A DNA stretch of 64,000 nt from contig NZ_FUXU01000012.1 of the NCBI RefSeq assembly GCF_900167155.1, positions 18,826 to 82,825 on the forward strand, read 5' to 3'. The notes beneath the pieces were generated by a model that saw only the letters and a program-made list of their open reading frames with translations, did not search any database and was not told where the DNA came from. Made by a program: the position numbers and the translations under genes. Positions 36,830-50,113 of the stretch are shown in pieces; the stretch's first letter is position 1; every line of letters starts with the position of its first letter. Source of the DNA: Enterovibrio nigricans DSM 22720. GTDB taxonomy: Bacteria > Pseudomonadota > Gammaproteobacteria > Enterobacterales > Vibrionaceae.

Positions 36830-38745
36830 CGCTTTTTCCTGAATCCGCCCTTCCCTTTTTTCTTGGTAAATGTTGAAGGCTGTGCCGGCAGTGATCGCAA
36901 ACTCTCCGGCAAAGGTCCTTTCCTGACTTCTTCCATCAAGCTTTTTAATTCCAACTCAAGCTCTCCCATGAAAGGCTGGTAAGCAGATTTTTTTTCTGCC
37001 ATATCATGCAACTGCCTTTCCCATTGTGCTGTCATATCAGGATAAGAAGCTTTTGACGGTAGTGCATCAATCAATCCAAACCCCGATGGTGTCGCCTTGA
37101 TTTGTTTACCTTCACGAGAAAGTAATCCGCGTTTAAATAACAAATCGAGGATCCCTGCACGCGTCGCTTCGGTGCCTAAACCGTCAGTGTCTCTTAGTAT
37201 CTTTTTCAGTGAGGTGTCTTGTACGAAACGGGCGATACCCGTCATAGCCTGTAGTAACGTGGCCTCAGTAAAATGTCGTGGCGGCTCAGTCATACAATCT
37301 TTAATATCACCACGCAGGCACGTCAATATCGTGCCTTTATCAAGCGGCGGAACGAGGCTTTCTAAGTCTTCTTTTGGCGTTTGTGATTCTCGGGAAAGCA
37401 ATGCTCGCCATCCCTCAATCATCAGCTTTTTACCTTTAGCGACAAAAAGGCCACCTGCAATATCAAAGGTAAGTTTTGCCTCAGCATATTCAGCCGATGG
37501 GTAAAACTGCATTAAGTACTGACGCGCAATCAGCTCGTAGACATTCAGTTCTCTGCCACTGAGCGTACTGGCGCTTTTTCCTGTCGGAATAATGGCATGG
37601 TGCGCTTCCACTTTGCTGTCGTTCCATGCTTTAGATTTCAAGGATATGTTTGCACCGTCAACAGCTTTTCCCAAGGAAGACGCCGTTTTCTTAACCGCCT
37701 GAATCACCGACGTCGCTTCTTTAAAATGGTCTTTGGGTAAATAGCGGCAATCTGAGCGCGGGTAAGTAATAAGCTTGTGCTTCTCGTACAATGCCTGACA
37801 GCAAGCCAATACATCCGCAGCACTCATGTTATAGCGTTTGGCTGCATCTATCTGAAGAGTGGAAAGGCTATAGGGCAAAGGCGGTGCCTGTTTGCTGCTC
37901 TTTCGTTCGGCTTCAGTAACGGATGCAGGCTGTCCTTCTATACGTTTAGCGACGTTCTCCACCAGCTTACGCGATAGAACACGGCCTTCTTCATCCTGCC
38001 AAGGCTGACAAGACTCACTTGGCTGCCAACGTGCGAGAATGTCACTTCCGTTACACGGTATCACGGCATCGAGTTGATAAAATGGCTTGGGAACAAAGTC
38101 AGACACCTCTCTGTCTCGCCGAACGACCAAACCCAACACAGGCGTTTGTACGCGCCCTACTGACAACACGCCTTGATAACCGGCCTGCTTGCCCAGCAAG
38201 GTATAAGCGCGTGACATGTTCATGCCGTAAAGCCAATCAGCACGAGAACGAGCAAGCGCGGAAACAGATAAGGGCACAAAATCTAGATTGCTTTTCAACG
38301 AAGAAAGGGCTTTTGTAACTGCTGACGTATTCAAATCGTTGATCAAAAGCCGTTGAATTCGCTGTTTCTTGGCTGCAGGTAGTTTTGCAAAACTGAACAC
38401 TTCATCCACCAGCAACTGACCTTCGCGATCGGGGTCACCCGCGTGCACAATCTCATCGAACTGTTTCAGCAACCGCTTTACGACAGCCAACTGTTTCGCG
38501 GCCGATTTACGCGGTTTAAGGATCCACTGCTCAGGAAGGATAGGGAGGTGCTCTAGTCGCCAAACTTTGTACTTTTCGTCGTAAGCATCTGGCTCGGCTT
38601 GTTCTAAAAGGTGACCGATGCACCAAGTCACCGTATCCCCATTTCCGGCAACAACGAATCCTTCGTTATTTTTGTGTGGTTTCGGTAATGCAGCAACAAT
38701 CGCGCAGCCAAGACTGGGTTTTTCGGCAATAAAGAGACGAGCCAT
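36811..38745 (-). CDS. topB: DNA topoisomerase III
   Basis: A 644-residue type IA topoisomerase that decatenates single-stranded or nicked DNA at replication and recombination intermediates. The Toprim domain begins MARLFIAEKPS, with the acidic DPDREG motif further on. The active-site Tyr lies in LITYPRSDCRYLP (about residue 326). The C-terminal tail is short and Lys/Arg-rich (KKKGKGGFRKKR) with no zinc fingers, like the E. coli protein (653 residues). The start at 38745 is chosen by homology; a GTG six bases upstream is possible. Confidence 0.95.
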   Translation of the reverse strand: MARLFIAEKPSLGCAIVAALPKPHKNNEGFVVAGNGDTVTWCIGHLLEQAEPDAYDEKYKVWRLEHLPILPEQWILKPRKSAAKQLAVVKRLLKQFDEIVHAGDPDREGQLLVDEVFSFAKLPAAKKQRIQRLLINDLNTSAVTKALSSLKSNLDFVPLSVSALARSRADWLYGMNMSRAYTLLGKQAGYQGVLSVGRVQTPVLGLVVRRDREVSDFVPKPFYQLDAVIPCNGSDILARWQPSESCQPWQDEEGRVLSRKLVENVAKRIEGQPASVTEAERKSSKQAPPLPYSLSTLQIDAAKRYNMSAADVLACCQALYEKHKLITYPRSDCRYLPKDHFKEATSVIQAVKKTASSLGKAVDGANISLKSKAWNDSKVEAHHAIIPTGKSASTLSGRELNVYELIARQYLMQFYPSAEYAEAKLTFDIAGGLFVAKGKKLMIEGWRALLSRESQTPKEDLESLVPPLDKGTILTCLRGDIKDCMTEPPRHFTEATLLQAMTGIARFVQDTSLKKILRDTDGLGTEATRAGILDLLFKRGLLSREGKQIKATPSGFGLIDALPSKASYPDMTAQWERQLHDMAEKKSAYQPFMGELELELKSLMEEVRKGPLPESLRSLPAQPSTFTKKKGKGGFRKKRYNTKA

Positions 38746-38801
38746 AAGCACTCAGACAATAAAGTAATTGCTCACAATCTAACGAAAAATGAAGACGCAC
38801 A

Positions 38802-38837
38802 CAAGATTTAACTGGATATACATCCAGTTAAATCTTG
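38802..38837. repeat. Perfect 16-bp inverted repeat between ydjA and topB
   Basis: CAAGATTTAACTGGAT and ATCCAGTTAAATCTTG with a 4-base loop. It lies 21 bases past the ydjA stop and 56 bases before topB. No T run follows on either strand. It could be the ydjA 3' hairpin, or an operator or attenuator for topB. Confidence 0.6.
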
Positions 38838-38858
38838 GCAATATACAGAAGAAATAGA

Positions 38859-39407
38859 TCAGAGATATTTCACGTATTTATTCGTATCACGCTTTGGCGC
38901 ATTTGCTGGTGTACAGTCCGGTGTACCTACGTATAGGAAACCCACAATTTCATCGTCACCAGAAACACCAAAAGCCTCTCGCACACTCGGATGATAGGCC
39001 CATTTCCCCGTACGCCAAAAGCCTTGAAAACCTTGGGCTACAGCTGCCATTTGCATGGCTTGTGCTGCACAACCCGCTGAGATGTGTTGCTCAATAACAG
39101 GCACTTTGTCGTGCAGTTTGGTTCGGGCGATAACCGTGATAACCATGGGCGCACGAAACGGTGCATTGGTGGTTTTCTCTATGACAGCAGGATCTTCGTT
39201 ATCCGCTTCTGCTGCCGTTTTTAGAATGGCTGATAGCTTTTCCAGCCCTTCTCCCGTCGCGATAACAAACTCCCAAGGCGTTAATGCACCATGATCTGGG
39301 GCTCTTAGCCCAGCAGCAATCATATTCTCCAGTGCATCCCTAGAAGGTGCGGGTGCCAAAAGGCGTGGAATCGAACGACGTTGAGTAAGAAGGCTTAAAG
39401 CATCCAT
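38859..39407 (-). CDS. ydjA: Nitroreductase-family protein YdjA
   Basis: A 182-residue FMN-dependent nitroreductase-fold oxidoreductase closely like E. coli YdjA (183 residues). Conserved blocks are LLTQRRSIPRL, AGLRAPDHGALTPWEF, NAPFRAPMVITVIA, GCAAQAMQMAAVAQGFQGFW and IVGFLYVGTP. The start at 39407 (MDALSLL) is chosen by homology; the open frame extends 33 codons upstream without a supporting ribosome-binding site. Physiological substrate unknown. It is downstream of fadH on the same strand with a 110-base gap. Confidence 0.92.
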   Translation of the reverse strand: MDALSLLTQRRSIPRLLAPAPSRDALENMIAAGLRAPDHGALTPWEFVIATGEGLEKLSAILKTAAEADNEDPAVIEKTTNAPFRAPMVITVIARTKLHDKVPVIEQHISAGCAAQAMQMAAVAQGFQGFWRTGKWAYHPSVREAFGVSGDDEIVGFLYVGTPDCTPANAPKRDTNKYVKYL

Positions 39408-39517
39408 ATAAATCCCGAGATTAAAAACAATTGAACTTACAAACAAAAAATACCACAAATCCAACGGGATAAATCCCCTCAAATTTTGTGGTATTTCCTC
39501 ATTCAAGTAGGGATACC

Positions 39518-41545
<2,028 letters not shown>

Positions 41546-41687
41546 TTATAATTTCTGGTCTGACCAACATAACCTAGTTAAGCAAAAATTCAAACAACTG
41601 TTTACATTTTCACAACACAAATCAAAGCTAGGTAATCCAAACAGGATTCGTTACGATTACACTTAGGACAAGAAGCTGGATAACCAA

Positions 41688-43544
41688 ATGAAAACGCTTT
41701 TTAAATTTATCGGTAATGTGCTGAAGTGGATCTGGAAGACCATCACGTTTGCACGTCAGTTGCTGCTAAATCTCATTTTTATAGGAATTTTGGTGGCAAT
41801 CTACTTTGCCGTCACAACCGAACATACACCCACACCAAACCCACAAGAACAGCCGACTCGCGCATTACTCGTTGACCTTTCGGGGCCCATTGTAGAAAAG
41901 CAGCGTCGCCTCGACCCGTACGACTTCGCAGCACGTAACTTATTCGGCCAACAGATTCAGTTTGAAAACGTACTTTATGACGTGGTTGATCAAATTCGTG
42001 CCGCGGCAAAAGACGACAAGATAAACGGCATGGTGCTCAGTCTGTCTGATATGTCAGAAACCAGTTTGACCAAGCTGCGTTATATCGCCAAAGCCATTAA
42101 CGAGTTCAAAGCAACCGGCAAGCATGTTGTCGCCATTGGTGGTCATTACAGTCAAAGTCAGTATTATCTTGCGAACTATGCTGATGAAGTGCTGATGGCA
42201 CCCGACGGCGCGGTATTATTGCGAGGCTACGGCACCTACAACCTCTACTTCAAAGACTTACTGAAGAAGCTGGATATCACCACACATGTGTTCCGCGTAG
42301 GTACTTATAAATCATTTGTAGAGCCTTATACGCGCACCGACATGTCAGATGAGGCTAAAGAGTCCAACGCAGTTTGGCTAAATCAACTTTGGGGAGCATA
42401 TGTTGACGATGTAGCCGCAAACCGCGGTATTCCCCCGGAGTCATTGTCGCCAAACTCCAAAACCTTGCTGAAGAATCTTAATGCTGTCGATGGTGATTTT
42501 GCATTACTGACACAAAAAATGGGACTCGTTGATGCATTGCTGACCCGCCAGCAAATCCGCGCCAAACTGGCGGAGGTTTTTGGCAGCAATGGTGAAGACA
42601 GTTTTAACTACGTCAGTATTTATGACTACGCACCTCACGCCTTTACCCTCCCAAGTGCAAACCAAATCGCGGTGGTTGTCGCAAGTGGCGCGATCATTGA
42701 TGGATTTGAAACCGAAGGTACAGTAGGCGGCGATACCACTGCGGGCTTACTGCGAGAGGCTCGCCTGAATAGTGCGATTAAAGCCGTTGTGCTTCGTGTC
42801 GACAGTGCAGGCGGCAGTGCCTTCGCTTCCGAAGTTATTCGCAACGAAGTGGATGCATTGAAAGAAGCAGGTAAACCTGTTGTCGTTTCCATGTCTTCCG
42901 TTGCAGCTTCTGGTGGTTACTGGATTTCTACTAGTGCCAATAAGATCATCGCACAGCCAACGACAATCACGGGTTCTATTGGAATTTTCGGGATATTGAC
43001 CACCTTTGAAGATGCACTGGCAAAATACGGCGTATACAGTGACGGCGTAGGCACCACACCGTTTGCAGGCGTTGGCGTAACACGTGCTTTGCCTGAAAAA
43101 ATTGGTGAGATGATGCAATTGGGCATCGAAAATGGCTACCAACGTTTCATTAGCCTTGTTGCTAACCAGCGTAATCTGTCCATCCAAGATGTCGACTTAG
43201 TCGCGCAAGGTCGAGTGTGGACGGGATACGATGCAATGAAACGTGGCCTTGTTGACCAACTCGGTGATTTTGACGACGCCATTATTGCAGCAGCAGAGCT
43301 TGCAAACATTGAGAAGTATTCACTGAATTGGATGGAGGAACCACTGTCTCCAGCGCAGCAGTTTATTGTTGAGTTGATGAACCAGGCAACAGTAGCCTTG
43401 GAGCTCAATACGCAATTCAAATTGCCTTCCGCGATTCAAGAATTCGCGGAGGTTGCATCCGGCGAAATGAGTAACTTAAATAACTTTAACGACCCCAATG
43501 GCCGCTATGCCATGTGTCCAAATTGCCGTTATTTTGAAAACTAA
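41688..43544 (+). CDS. sppA: Signal peptide peptidase SppA (protease IV)
   Basis: A 618-residue inner-membrane serine protease that digests cleaved signal peptides. An N-terminal transmembrane helix (about 22-42) is followed by two repeated ClpP-fold domains (67K type). The catalytic Lys is Lys208 (VGTYKSFVEPYTR) in the N-terminal domain, and the nucleophile is Ser408 (VAASGGYWIST) in the C-terminal domain, as in E. coli. It is followed by a strong terminator, then ansA, the usual order. Confidence 0.95.
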   Translation: MKTLFKFIGNVLKWIWKTITFARQLLLNLIFIGILVAIYFAVTTEHTPTPNPQEQPTRALLVDLSGPIVEKQRRLDPYDFAARNLFGQQIQFENVLYDVVDQIRAAAKDDKINGMVLSLSDMSETSLTKLRYIAKAINEFKATGKHVVAIGGHYSQSQYYLANYADEVLMAPDGAVLLRGYGTYNLYFKDLLKKLDITTHVFRVGTYKSFVEPYTRTDMSDEAKESNAVWLNQLWGAYVDDVAANRGIPPESLSPNSKTLLKNLNAVDGDFALLTQKMGLVDALLTRQQIRAKLAEVFGSNGEDSFNYVSIYDYAPHAFTLPSANQIAVVVASGAIIDGFETEGTVGGDTTAGLLREARLNSAIKAVVLRVDSAGGSAFASEVIRNEVDALKEAGKPVVVSMSSVAASGGYWISTSANKIIAQPTTITGSIGIFGILTTFEDALAKYGVYSDGVGTTPFAGVGVTRALPEKIGEMMQLGIENGYQRFISLVANQRNLSIQDVDLVAQGRVWTGYDAMKRGLVDQLGDFDDAIIAAAELANIEKYSLNWMEEPLSPAQQFIVELMNQATVALELNTQFKLPSAIQEFAEVASGEMSNLNNFNDPNGRYAMCPNCRYFEN

Positions 43545-43548
43545 GCGC

Positions 43549-43574
43549 ACCCCGGCATCTGCCGGGGTTTTTTT
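43549..43574 (+). terminator. Rho-independent terminator after sppA
   Basis: ACCCCGGC/GCCGGGGT with a 4-base loop and a run of seven T. Confidence 0.95.
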
Positions 43575-43630
43575 CGTGGTTGGGGGACGTATAATGCGCC
43601 CACACTTACGAACAGATTGATGTTGTGAAG

Positions 43631-44641
43631 ATGGAAAGAAAACATATTTATATCGCCTATACAGGCGGCACAATTGGCATGTTGAAGTCAGAGCAAGGCT
43701 ACATCCCGGTCTCTGGTTTCATGCAGCAGCAACTTCAACAGATGCCAGAATTCCATCGTCCAGAGATGCCAGAATTCACTATTCACGAATACAGCCCCCT
43801 CATCGACTCTGCGGACATGACACCTGCAGAGTGGCAGCGTATCGCTGATGATATTCGTGACAACTATGACAACTACGATGGCTTCGTGATCCTTCATGGT
43901 ACCGACACCATGGCATACACTGCATCTGCACTTTCTTTCATGCTGGAAAATCTCGATAAGCCTGTGATTATTACTGGCTCTCAAATTCCGCTTGCAGAGC
44001 TGCGCTCTGACGGTCAGGCGAATTTACTCAATGCCTTGCACATTGCAGCCAACTACCCAATCAATGAAGTGACGTTGTTCTTTAACAATCAGCTACTCCG
44101 AGGGAACCGAAGCACAAAATCGCATGCAGATGGCTTCAATGCATTTACGTCTCCAAACCTGCCTCCGCTGCTCGAAGCTGGTATCAACATTCAACTGCTG
44201 GGTGGTGAGATAAACAAGCAGCCAGACGGTGCATTCAAAGTACATACCATTACTGAACAGCCCGTTGCCATTATCATGATGTACCCAGGCATTTCACCTG
44301 ATGTCATTCGTAATGCACTGAAGCAACCCGTTAACGCAATGATCCTTCTCACCTTTGGTGTTGGCAATGCGCCACAGAATAAAGAGTTGTTGGGCTTACT
44401 GCGAGAAGCAAGCGATCGGGGTGTGGTTGTGGTAAATCTGACGCAGTGTCTGGCCGGTAAAGTCAACATGGGAGGCTATGCTACGGGCTGCGCGCTCGCT
44501 GAATCCGGTGTACTAAGCGGGTTCGATATGACACCGGAAGCGGCATTGGCAAAACTGCATTTCTTGTTGAGCCAAGATTTGCCAATGACAGAAATCCGTA
44601 CGCAGCTACAAACTAACCTTCGAGGGGAGTTGTCCCTCTAA
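43631..44641 (+). CDS. ansA: Cytoplasmic L-asparaginase I
   Basis: A 336-residue cytosolic asparaginase converting asparagine to aspartate and ammonia. The nucleophile Thr lies in AYTGGTIGM near the N-terminus, and the second Thr-Asp pair in ILHGTDTMAYTASAL. There is no signal peptide, consistent with the low-affinity type I enzyme. The start is set at ATG 43631, matching E. coli AnsA; an in-frame GTG six bases earlier is possible. Confidence 0.95.
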   Translation: MERKHIYIAYTGGTIGMLKSEQGYIPVSGFMQQQLQQMPEFHRPEMPEFTIHEYSPLIDSADMTPAEWQRIADDIRDNYDNYDGFVILHGTDTMAYTASALSFMLENLDKPVIITGSQIPLAELRSDGQANLLNALHIAANYPINEVTLFFNNQLLRGNRSTKSHADGFNAFTSPNLPPLLEAGINIQLLGGEINKQPDGAFKVHTITEQPVAIIMMYPGISPDVIRNALKQPVNAMILLTFGVGNAPQNKELLGLLREASDRGVVVVNLTQCLAGKVNMGGYATGCALAESGVLSGFDMTPEAALAKLHFLLSQDLPMTEIRTQLQTNLRGELSL

Positions 44642-44646
44642 ATACC

Positions 44647-44673
44647 AAAAACGGCCACAGGGCCGTTTTTTTT
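44647..44673. terminator. Bidirectional terminator between ansA and yeaC
   Basis: AACGGCC/GGCCGTT with a 4-base loop, A run on one side, eight T on the other. Its 3' edge reaches the yeaC stop codon. Confidence 0.93.
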
Positions 44674-44956
44674 ACTCTTCGTTCAATCTCTTCTGAACAA
44701 TCGTATCCTGTCCGGAGGAAAACTCGCGCTTCAATTCGGATTTCGACTTTAATTTTATATCGCCACCGGCAGCAACACTCATATGTTGAGGCTCCGTGTT
44801 GTGGCGTGACTGATACAGCATCACCAACTGCATCGCATTGTCACGCTGCTCCTTCGTCAGCGGCGTTCCTTCAGGCCATTTTCCGGTTTCTACCGCATAG
44901 CTCAATCGTTCAAACACGTCAGGTGTCACGCTTGATAACAGCTGCTCAATATCCAT
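44672..44956 (-). CDS. yeaC: DUF1315 family protein YeaC
   Basis: A 94-residue small protein of unknown function, DUF1315. Conserved parts are VFERLSYAVETGKWPEG, LTKEQRDNAMQLVMLYQ and RHNTEPQHM. The start at 44956 has AGGAAGAG just upstream; the reading frame extends eight codons more without support. The convergent ansA/yeaC arrangement is typical of vibrios. Confidence 0.92.
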   Translation of the reverse strand: MDIEQLLSSVTPDVFERLSYAVETGKWPEGTPLTKEQRDNAMQLVMLYQSRHNTEPQHMSVAAGGDIKLKSKSELKREFSSGQDTIVQKRLNEE

Positions 44957-45323
44957 AAAAATCTCTTCCTTTACCTTCAATATGGGCGCACGGCAATGGC
45001 TTATCTTCTACACGTTTACACACATTTCACTGTCAGTCATTTGTCATACCAAAAGTCATTCTTTTTAAATGCTTTAGTGCAACACCTGACATGAATGTGA
45101 ACATAATATTACTGATTTTAATATGAATACGCACCTGCAACCTTGTGCCCTTTGTGACAATTTGCCACCTTTGGCAGTATCAGGCCGGTGACAGAAACCA
45201 GTCTCACTAAAACGAGTTTCTCAATAAGCAGCAGGTAACATTGCCGCTTTCTTACTATTGTGTCCGCCACTTGGCTAGACGCAACACTGTCGCCTTAGCC
45301 TCATGAATACAAGGTACTCAAGC
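44957..45323. other. Intergenic region upstream of the RTX gene
   Basis: No gene seen. It is AT-rich at 45050-45130. A divergent promoter region for yeaC and the RTX gene is expected, but I could not pick sites. Confidence 0.4.
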
Positions 45324-47036
45324 ATGGCCACAATAACGGGTAGCGGCTCTCAGGATGACCTGGCAGGCACCTCAGACAATGGCACACTCTACGGCCTCGG
45401 TGATGATGATATTCTCCGAGGGTACGCAGGCCACGACAAAGCTTACGGTGATTCTTCATCCAGTGATATTGCCACCTTGGCAGCGAACGCCGACGGCAGC
45501 TATGACCTCGAAGAAAATACCTTTCTAACCGTCACATTGTCACAATTCGACTTTGATGTAACCGAAGAGCAAAGTCTTGGATACGCCATCCTTGATAGCA
45601 GTGGCAATGTCCTCAGCCGAAAAATCATCGTGGATGCAGTGTCCACGGCCGAACGTGGTTCCGCCATAGATATCAACGTGCCAGATGGCGCCAAATTGGT
45701 CTTTTTCACCCTCCCCGCCACCGCTTTGCCCTCCTTTGAGTGGGCACCGTTCAATCTCGCAGACGTCAACACCAACATTTCTTCCGACGACGTTGCGATT
45801 AACGTTGAAGAAATCTCAGGCGATAGCTCATCCCACGGCAATGACTCCTTATTCGGTTATGAAGGGGATGATTATCTTATCGGTGAAGGTGGTGACGATG
45901 CGCTGACCGGTGCGGATGGTAACGATGTATTATCCGGCGGTGACGGGAACGACAGAGCCTGGGGCGGGAACGACGATGACCATATTCATGGCGGAAACGG
46001 GGATGACCTTCTTTACGGCCAAAATGGTAACGACAAAGTCGAAGGCGGCAACGGCGATGATGAACTTTGGGGGGGATTCGGTAACGATGAACTCCTTGGC
46101 GGCGCTGGCAATGACCTATTAGAAGGGCAGCAAGGCGATGACGAGTTACGAGGTGGTGCCGGAAACGATGACATTTTCGGCGAAGACGGCATAGACAAAA
46201 TATACGGCGACAGTGGCAACGACTATATTGAAGCTGGCAATGGCAATGATCTTGTTTTTGGCGGTGCTGGCGACGATGAAATCTATGGCGGCAACGGCAA
46301 TGACGACTTACGCGGCAATGCTGGTGACGATGAAATTTACGGTGAAGATGGCAACGACAAACTCTATGGGAGTCTAGGCAGTAACCAGCTCTATGGCGGT
46401 GAAGGTGACGATATCATTTTTGCTGGTTGATTCAGTGCTAACAATATACTTGATGGACAAGGCGGTGTTGATACTCTCACTGGCAGCATAAACGCCGATA
46501 CCCTTATTTTTGATGTAAACGATTTTCAGGGCCAAGTAAAAACCTTGCCAGGCGGCACTCAAATTAACCAACATCGATACGACGCATCAGCAGGATTTGA
46601 CACCATGAAAATATCTGGCTCGCAGCATGCTGACTTCACGGGCGTAAGTTATCAGTCAGACCCTAGCATCACGGGCAATGTCATCGCAGGCATCGAAGCT
46701 GTGATCGGTGACAGCAGCGCACAAACCGTCACCATTAACCTGCATGAAATTGATGAACAATCCGACGACCTAAATAACGATGACTGGCAAGGGTTCATTG
46801 CCTGGCTTGGCGACGGCGATGATACATTAAACTTTACTGGCATTAATTGGGCATACAACGCTTCCGCTCCCGCTAACGCCACAATTTCACCCGAAATGAT
46901 CACCCAAATGGGGCTCAGTGCCTCGCAGGTCAGTGATCTTCAGGCTTTTGTGTTTGATGATATTTACAGTGCCGCGCAAATTACCATTTGGACCGACGCG
47001 GACAATATCGACTATCTGGGAGCAACCATCCTCTAA
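45324..47036 (+). pseudogene. RTX-repeat calcium-binding protein interrupted by an in-frame TGA
   Basis: One reading frame from ATG 45324 (AAGG upstream; an alternative ATG lies at 45303) to 47036, broken by TGA at 46428-46430. The N-terminal part has a short domain, then about 21 uninterrupted RTX nonapeptides (GGxGxDxLx type, for example GGNGDDLLY, GGAGNDLLE) at 45855-46421 that would fold into a calcium-binding beta-roll. After the stop the same frame resumes with FSANNIL, DGQGGVDTLTG and about 190 further residues ending DYLGATIL, like a type I secretion C-terminus. Without the TGA the product would be about 570 residues. No enzyme domain is recognised and no type I secretion genes are nearby. 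Confidence 0.82.
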
Positions 47037-47199
47037 CGTAATGATGTTAAAAATCGCGGCTAGATCAATAAAATTATTCCTGTATGTGGCATCACGCAAA
47101 ACTCCGAAATCAGACATAAACTCTATAAGAGTGTTTATGTTATAAGTCGTGCGTATCCTTAATTGGAAAAACCATTAAAACTGACGAGCCCGCAATACG

Positions 47200-48066
47200 A
47201 TGACAACAGGTACAGCTCCCGTTTCGTTAAAATTCGCCGTTATCACCGTCGGCACTATGTTACTCACTGGTTGCTTTGAAAGTAATCGTAGTACTGCGCA
47301 GCTTTGTGAAAACTACCCGCAAATTTGTCACGAATTGAACGTTCGTGATGGGCAATGCCGACACCAGCGAACCGACCTCATTTGGATGAGATACAAAGTA
47401 GAGAAAAAGCCGTCAGATTTGAACAAGTTCGATGAGCTGTTACTGACTAAAAAATACGCTAGGTGTATGGAGTTGTCGGCGCAAATTGAAACCACCACCC
47501 TGAGAGAAAGAAAAACCAAACGCACAGAGGCGGTATTCCACGCTTATGATTCTATCGAGCGGATTGAGCGAGAACTTCAAAGTTCGTATCAGCCATCAAT
47601 CATTTATTACCGATGGACTCAAGGCGACAATGAAGCACTCGATCAATTCTTACGTTTAGAAGAGACTGAATACCTCGACACGCCTGAACTGCAGTTGGGT
47701 TTAGCCACCTACTACGTCGATAAAGACAAAGCCCACACCATCGACATCCTATTAAAATCATTATCTTTTTATGATGGCCGAGCCGGTATGACACGAGACA
47801 GAACCGTTGCTGAAGCGGTGAAATCACTCGCAACCACAAATCACTCGCTGGGCTATTTAGACGAAGCGTACATGTGGGCGCTGGTTGGCAGTGAGCTGGG
47901 GCTGCCTGTTGCGAAAGAACCTCAACTAAAACTCCTGTATCCGATGGAGGACAGTCGACGTATTGAAATTTCGGACATCGCTAACGACGTCGCTTCTGCG
48001 ATTGAAGATGGTGATTTTGAAAGAGACTTATTGGAGCCAGTTCGACAACTTGCCGATCCTTCCTGA
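47200..48066 (+). CDS. DUF2989 lipoprotein
   Basis: A 288-residue predicted lipoprotein with the lipobox LLTGC at residues 21-25 after a hydrophobic stretch. The mature part is largely helical and includes SLGYLDEAYMWALVGSELGLPVA, resembling a TPR/Sel1-like hairpin. It fits DUF2989, a family found in Vibrio and relatives, with no known function. It is a single gene, 163 bases after the RTX gene and convergent with msrB. Confidence 0.8.
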   Translation: MTTGTAPVSLKFAVITVGTMLLTGCFESNRSTAQLCENYPQICHELNVRDGQCRHQRTDLIWMRYKVEKKPSDLNKFDELLLTKKYARCMELSAQIETTTLRERKTKRTEAVFHAYDSIERIERELQSSYQPSIIYYRWTQGDNEALDQFLRLEETEYLDTPELQLGLATYYVDKDKAHTIDILLKSLSFYDGRAGMTRDRTVAEAVKSLATTNHSLGYLDEAYMWALVGSELGLPVAKEPQLKLLYPMEDSRRIEISDIANDVASAIEDGDFERDLLEPVRQLADPS

Positions 48067-48078
48067 GAATACATTGAC

Positions 48079-48099
48079 GTCGCGCTCCAATGGCGCGAC
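48079..48099. terminator. Hairpin between DUF2989 and msrB genes
   Basis: GTCGCGC/GCGCGAC with a 7-base loop. No T run on either side, so termination would be weak. Confidence 0.4.
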
Positions 48100-48102
48100 A
48101 CC

Positions 48103-48489
48103 TTACTCGCCTTCTTTAAACGACAATGATACTGAGTTCACGCAATAACGTTGCTTGGTTTCCGTTGGACCATCATCAAAAACATGACCTAAATGGCTAT
48201 CGCAATTTACACAGCGAATTTCCGTTCTTACCAAGCCATGGCTACGATCTTCCAAATTACAAACAGCGTCGTTTTCCACCTTGTCAAAACTCGGCCAACC
48301 ACAGCCCGAATCAAATTTAGCGCCTGAAGAAAACAGCACGGCGTTGCAGCAAACACAATGATAAGTACCTACCGCATGGCTGTACAACAATGCACCGGAA
48401 AACGGTGGTTCCGTTTCTCCTAACCGACACACTCTGTACGCAAGTTCAGAAAGAGACGTTTTCCATTTTTCGTTTTCTTTTGTTGTCAT
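48103..48489 (-). CDS. msrB: Peptide-methionine (R)-S-oxide reductase MsrB
   Basis: A 128-residue cytoplasmic repair enzyme reducing methionine-R-sulfoxide in proteins. Two CxxC zinc motifs (CVCC, CVNC) and the catalytic Cys in RYCVNSVSL are present, along with SGCGWPSF. The start at 48489 has GGGGAG upstream; upstream in-frame codons lack a site. It is divergent from gapA. Confidence 0.95.
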   Translation of the reverse strand: MTTKENEKWKTSLSELAYRVCRLGETEPPFSGALLYSHAVGTYHCVCCNAVLFSSGAKFDSGCGWPSFDKVENDAVCNLEDRSHGLVRTEIRCVNCDSHLGHVFDDGPTETKQRYCVNSVSLSFKEGE

Positions 48490-49994
<1,505 letters not shown>

Positions 49995-50026
49995 TCATTC
50001 CGGATTGCCGTTAAGGCATGAGTGAC

Positions 50027-50054
50027 AAAAGGCGGCTTATAAGCCGCCTTTTTT
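50027..50054 (+). terminator. Rho-independent terminator after gapA
   Basis: AAAAGGCGGCTT/AAGCCGCCTTTT with a 3-base loop and T run. Confidence 0.95.
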
Positions 50055-50113
50055 GTATCTGAATTTTCGTTGCGATACCTCATCGCAATCATTTTGATAT
50101 TAAAGGCATATTC

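Noticed and set aside
45855..46421. CRISPR array or DNA tandem repeat
   Set aside because: The 27-base periodicity is explained by coding for RTX nonapeptides, with diverged codons and no spacers.
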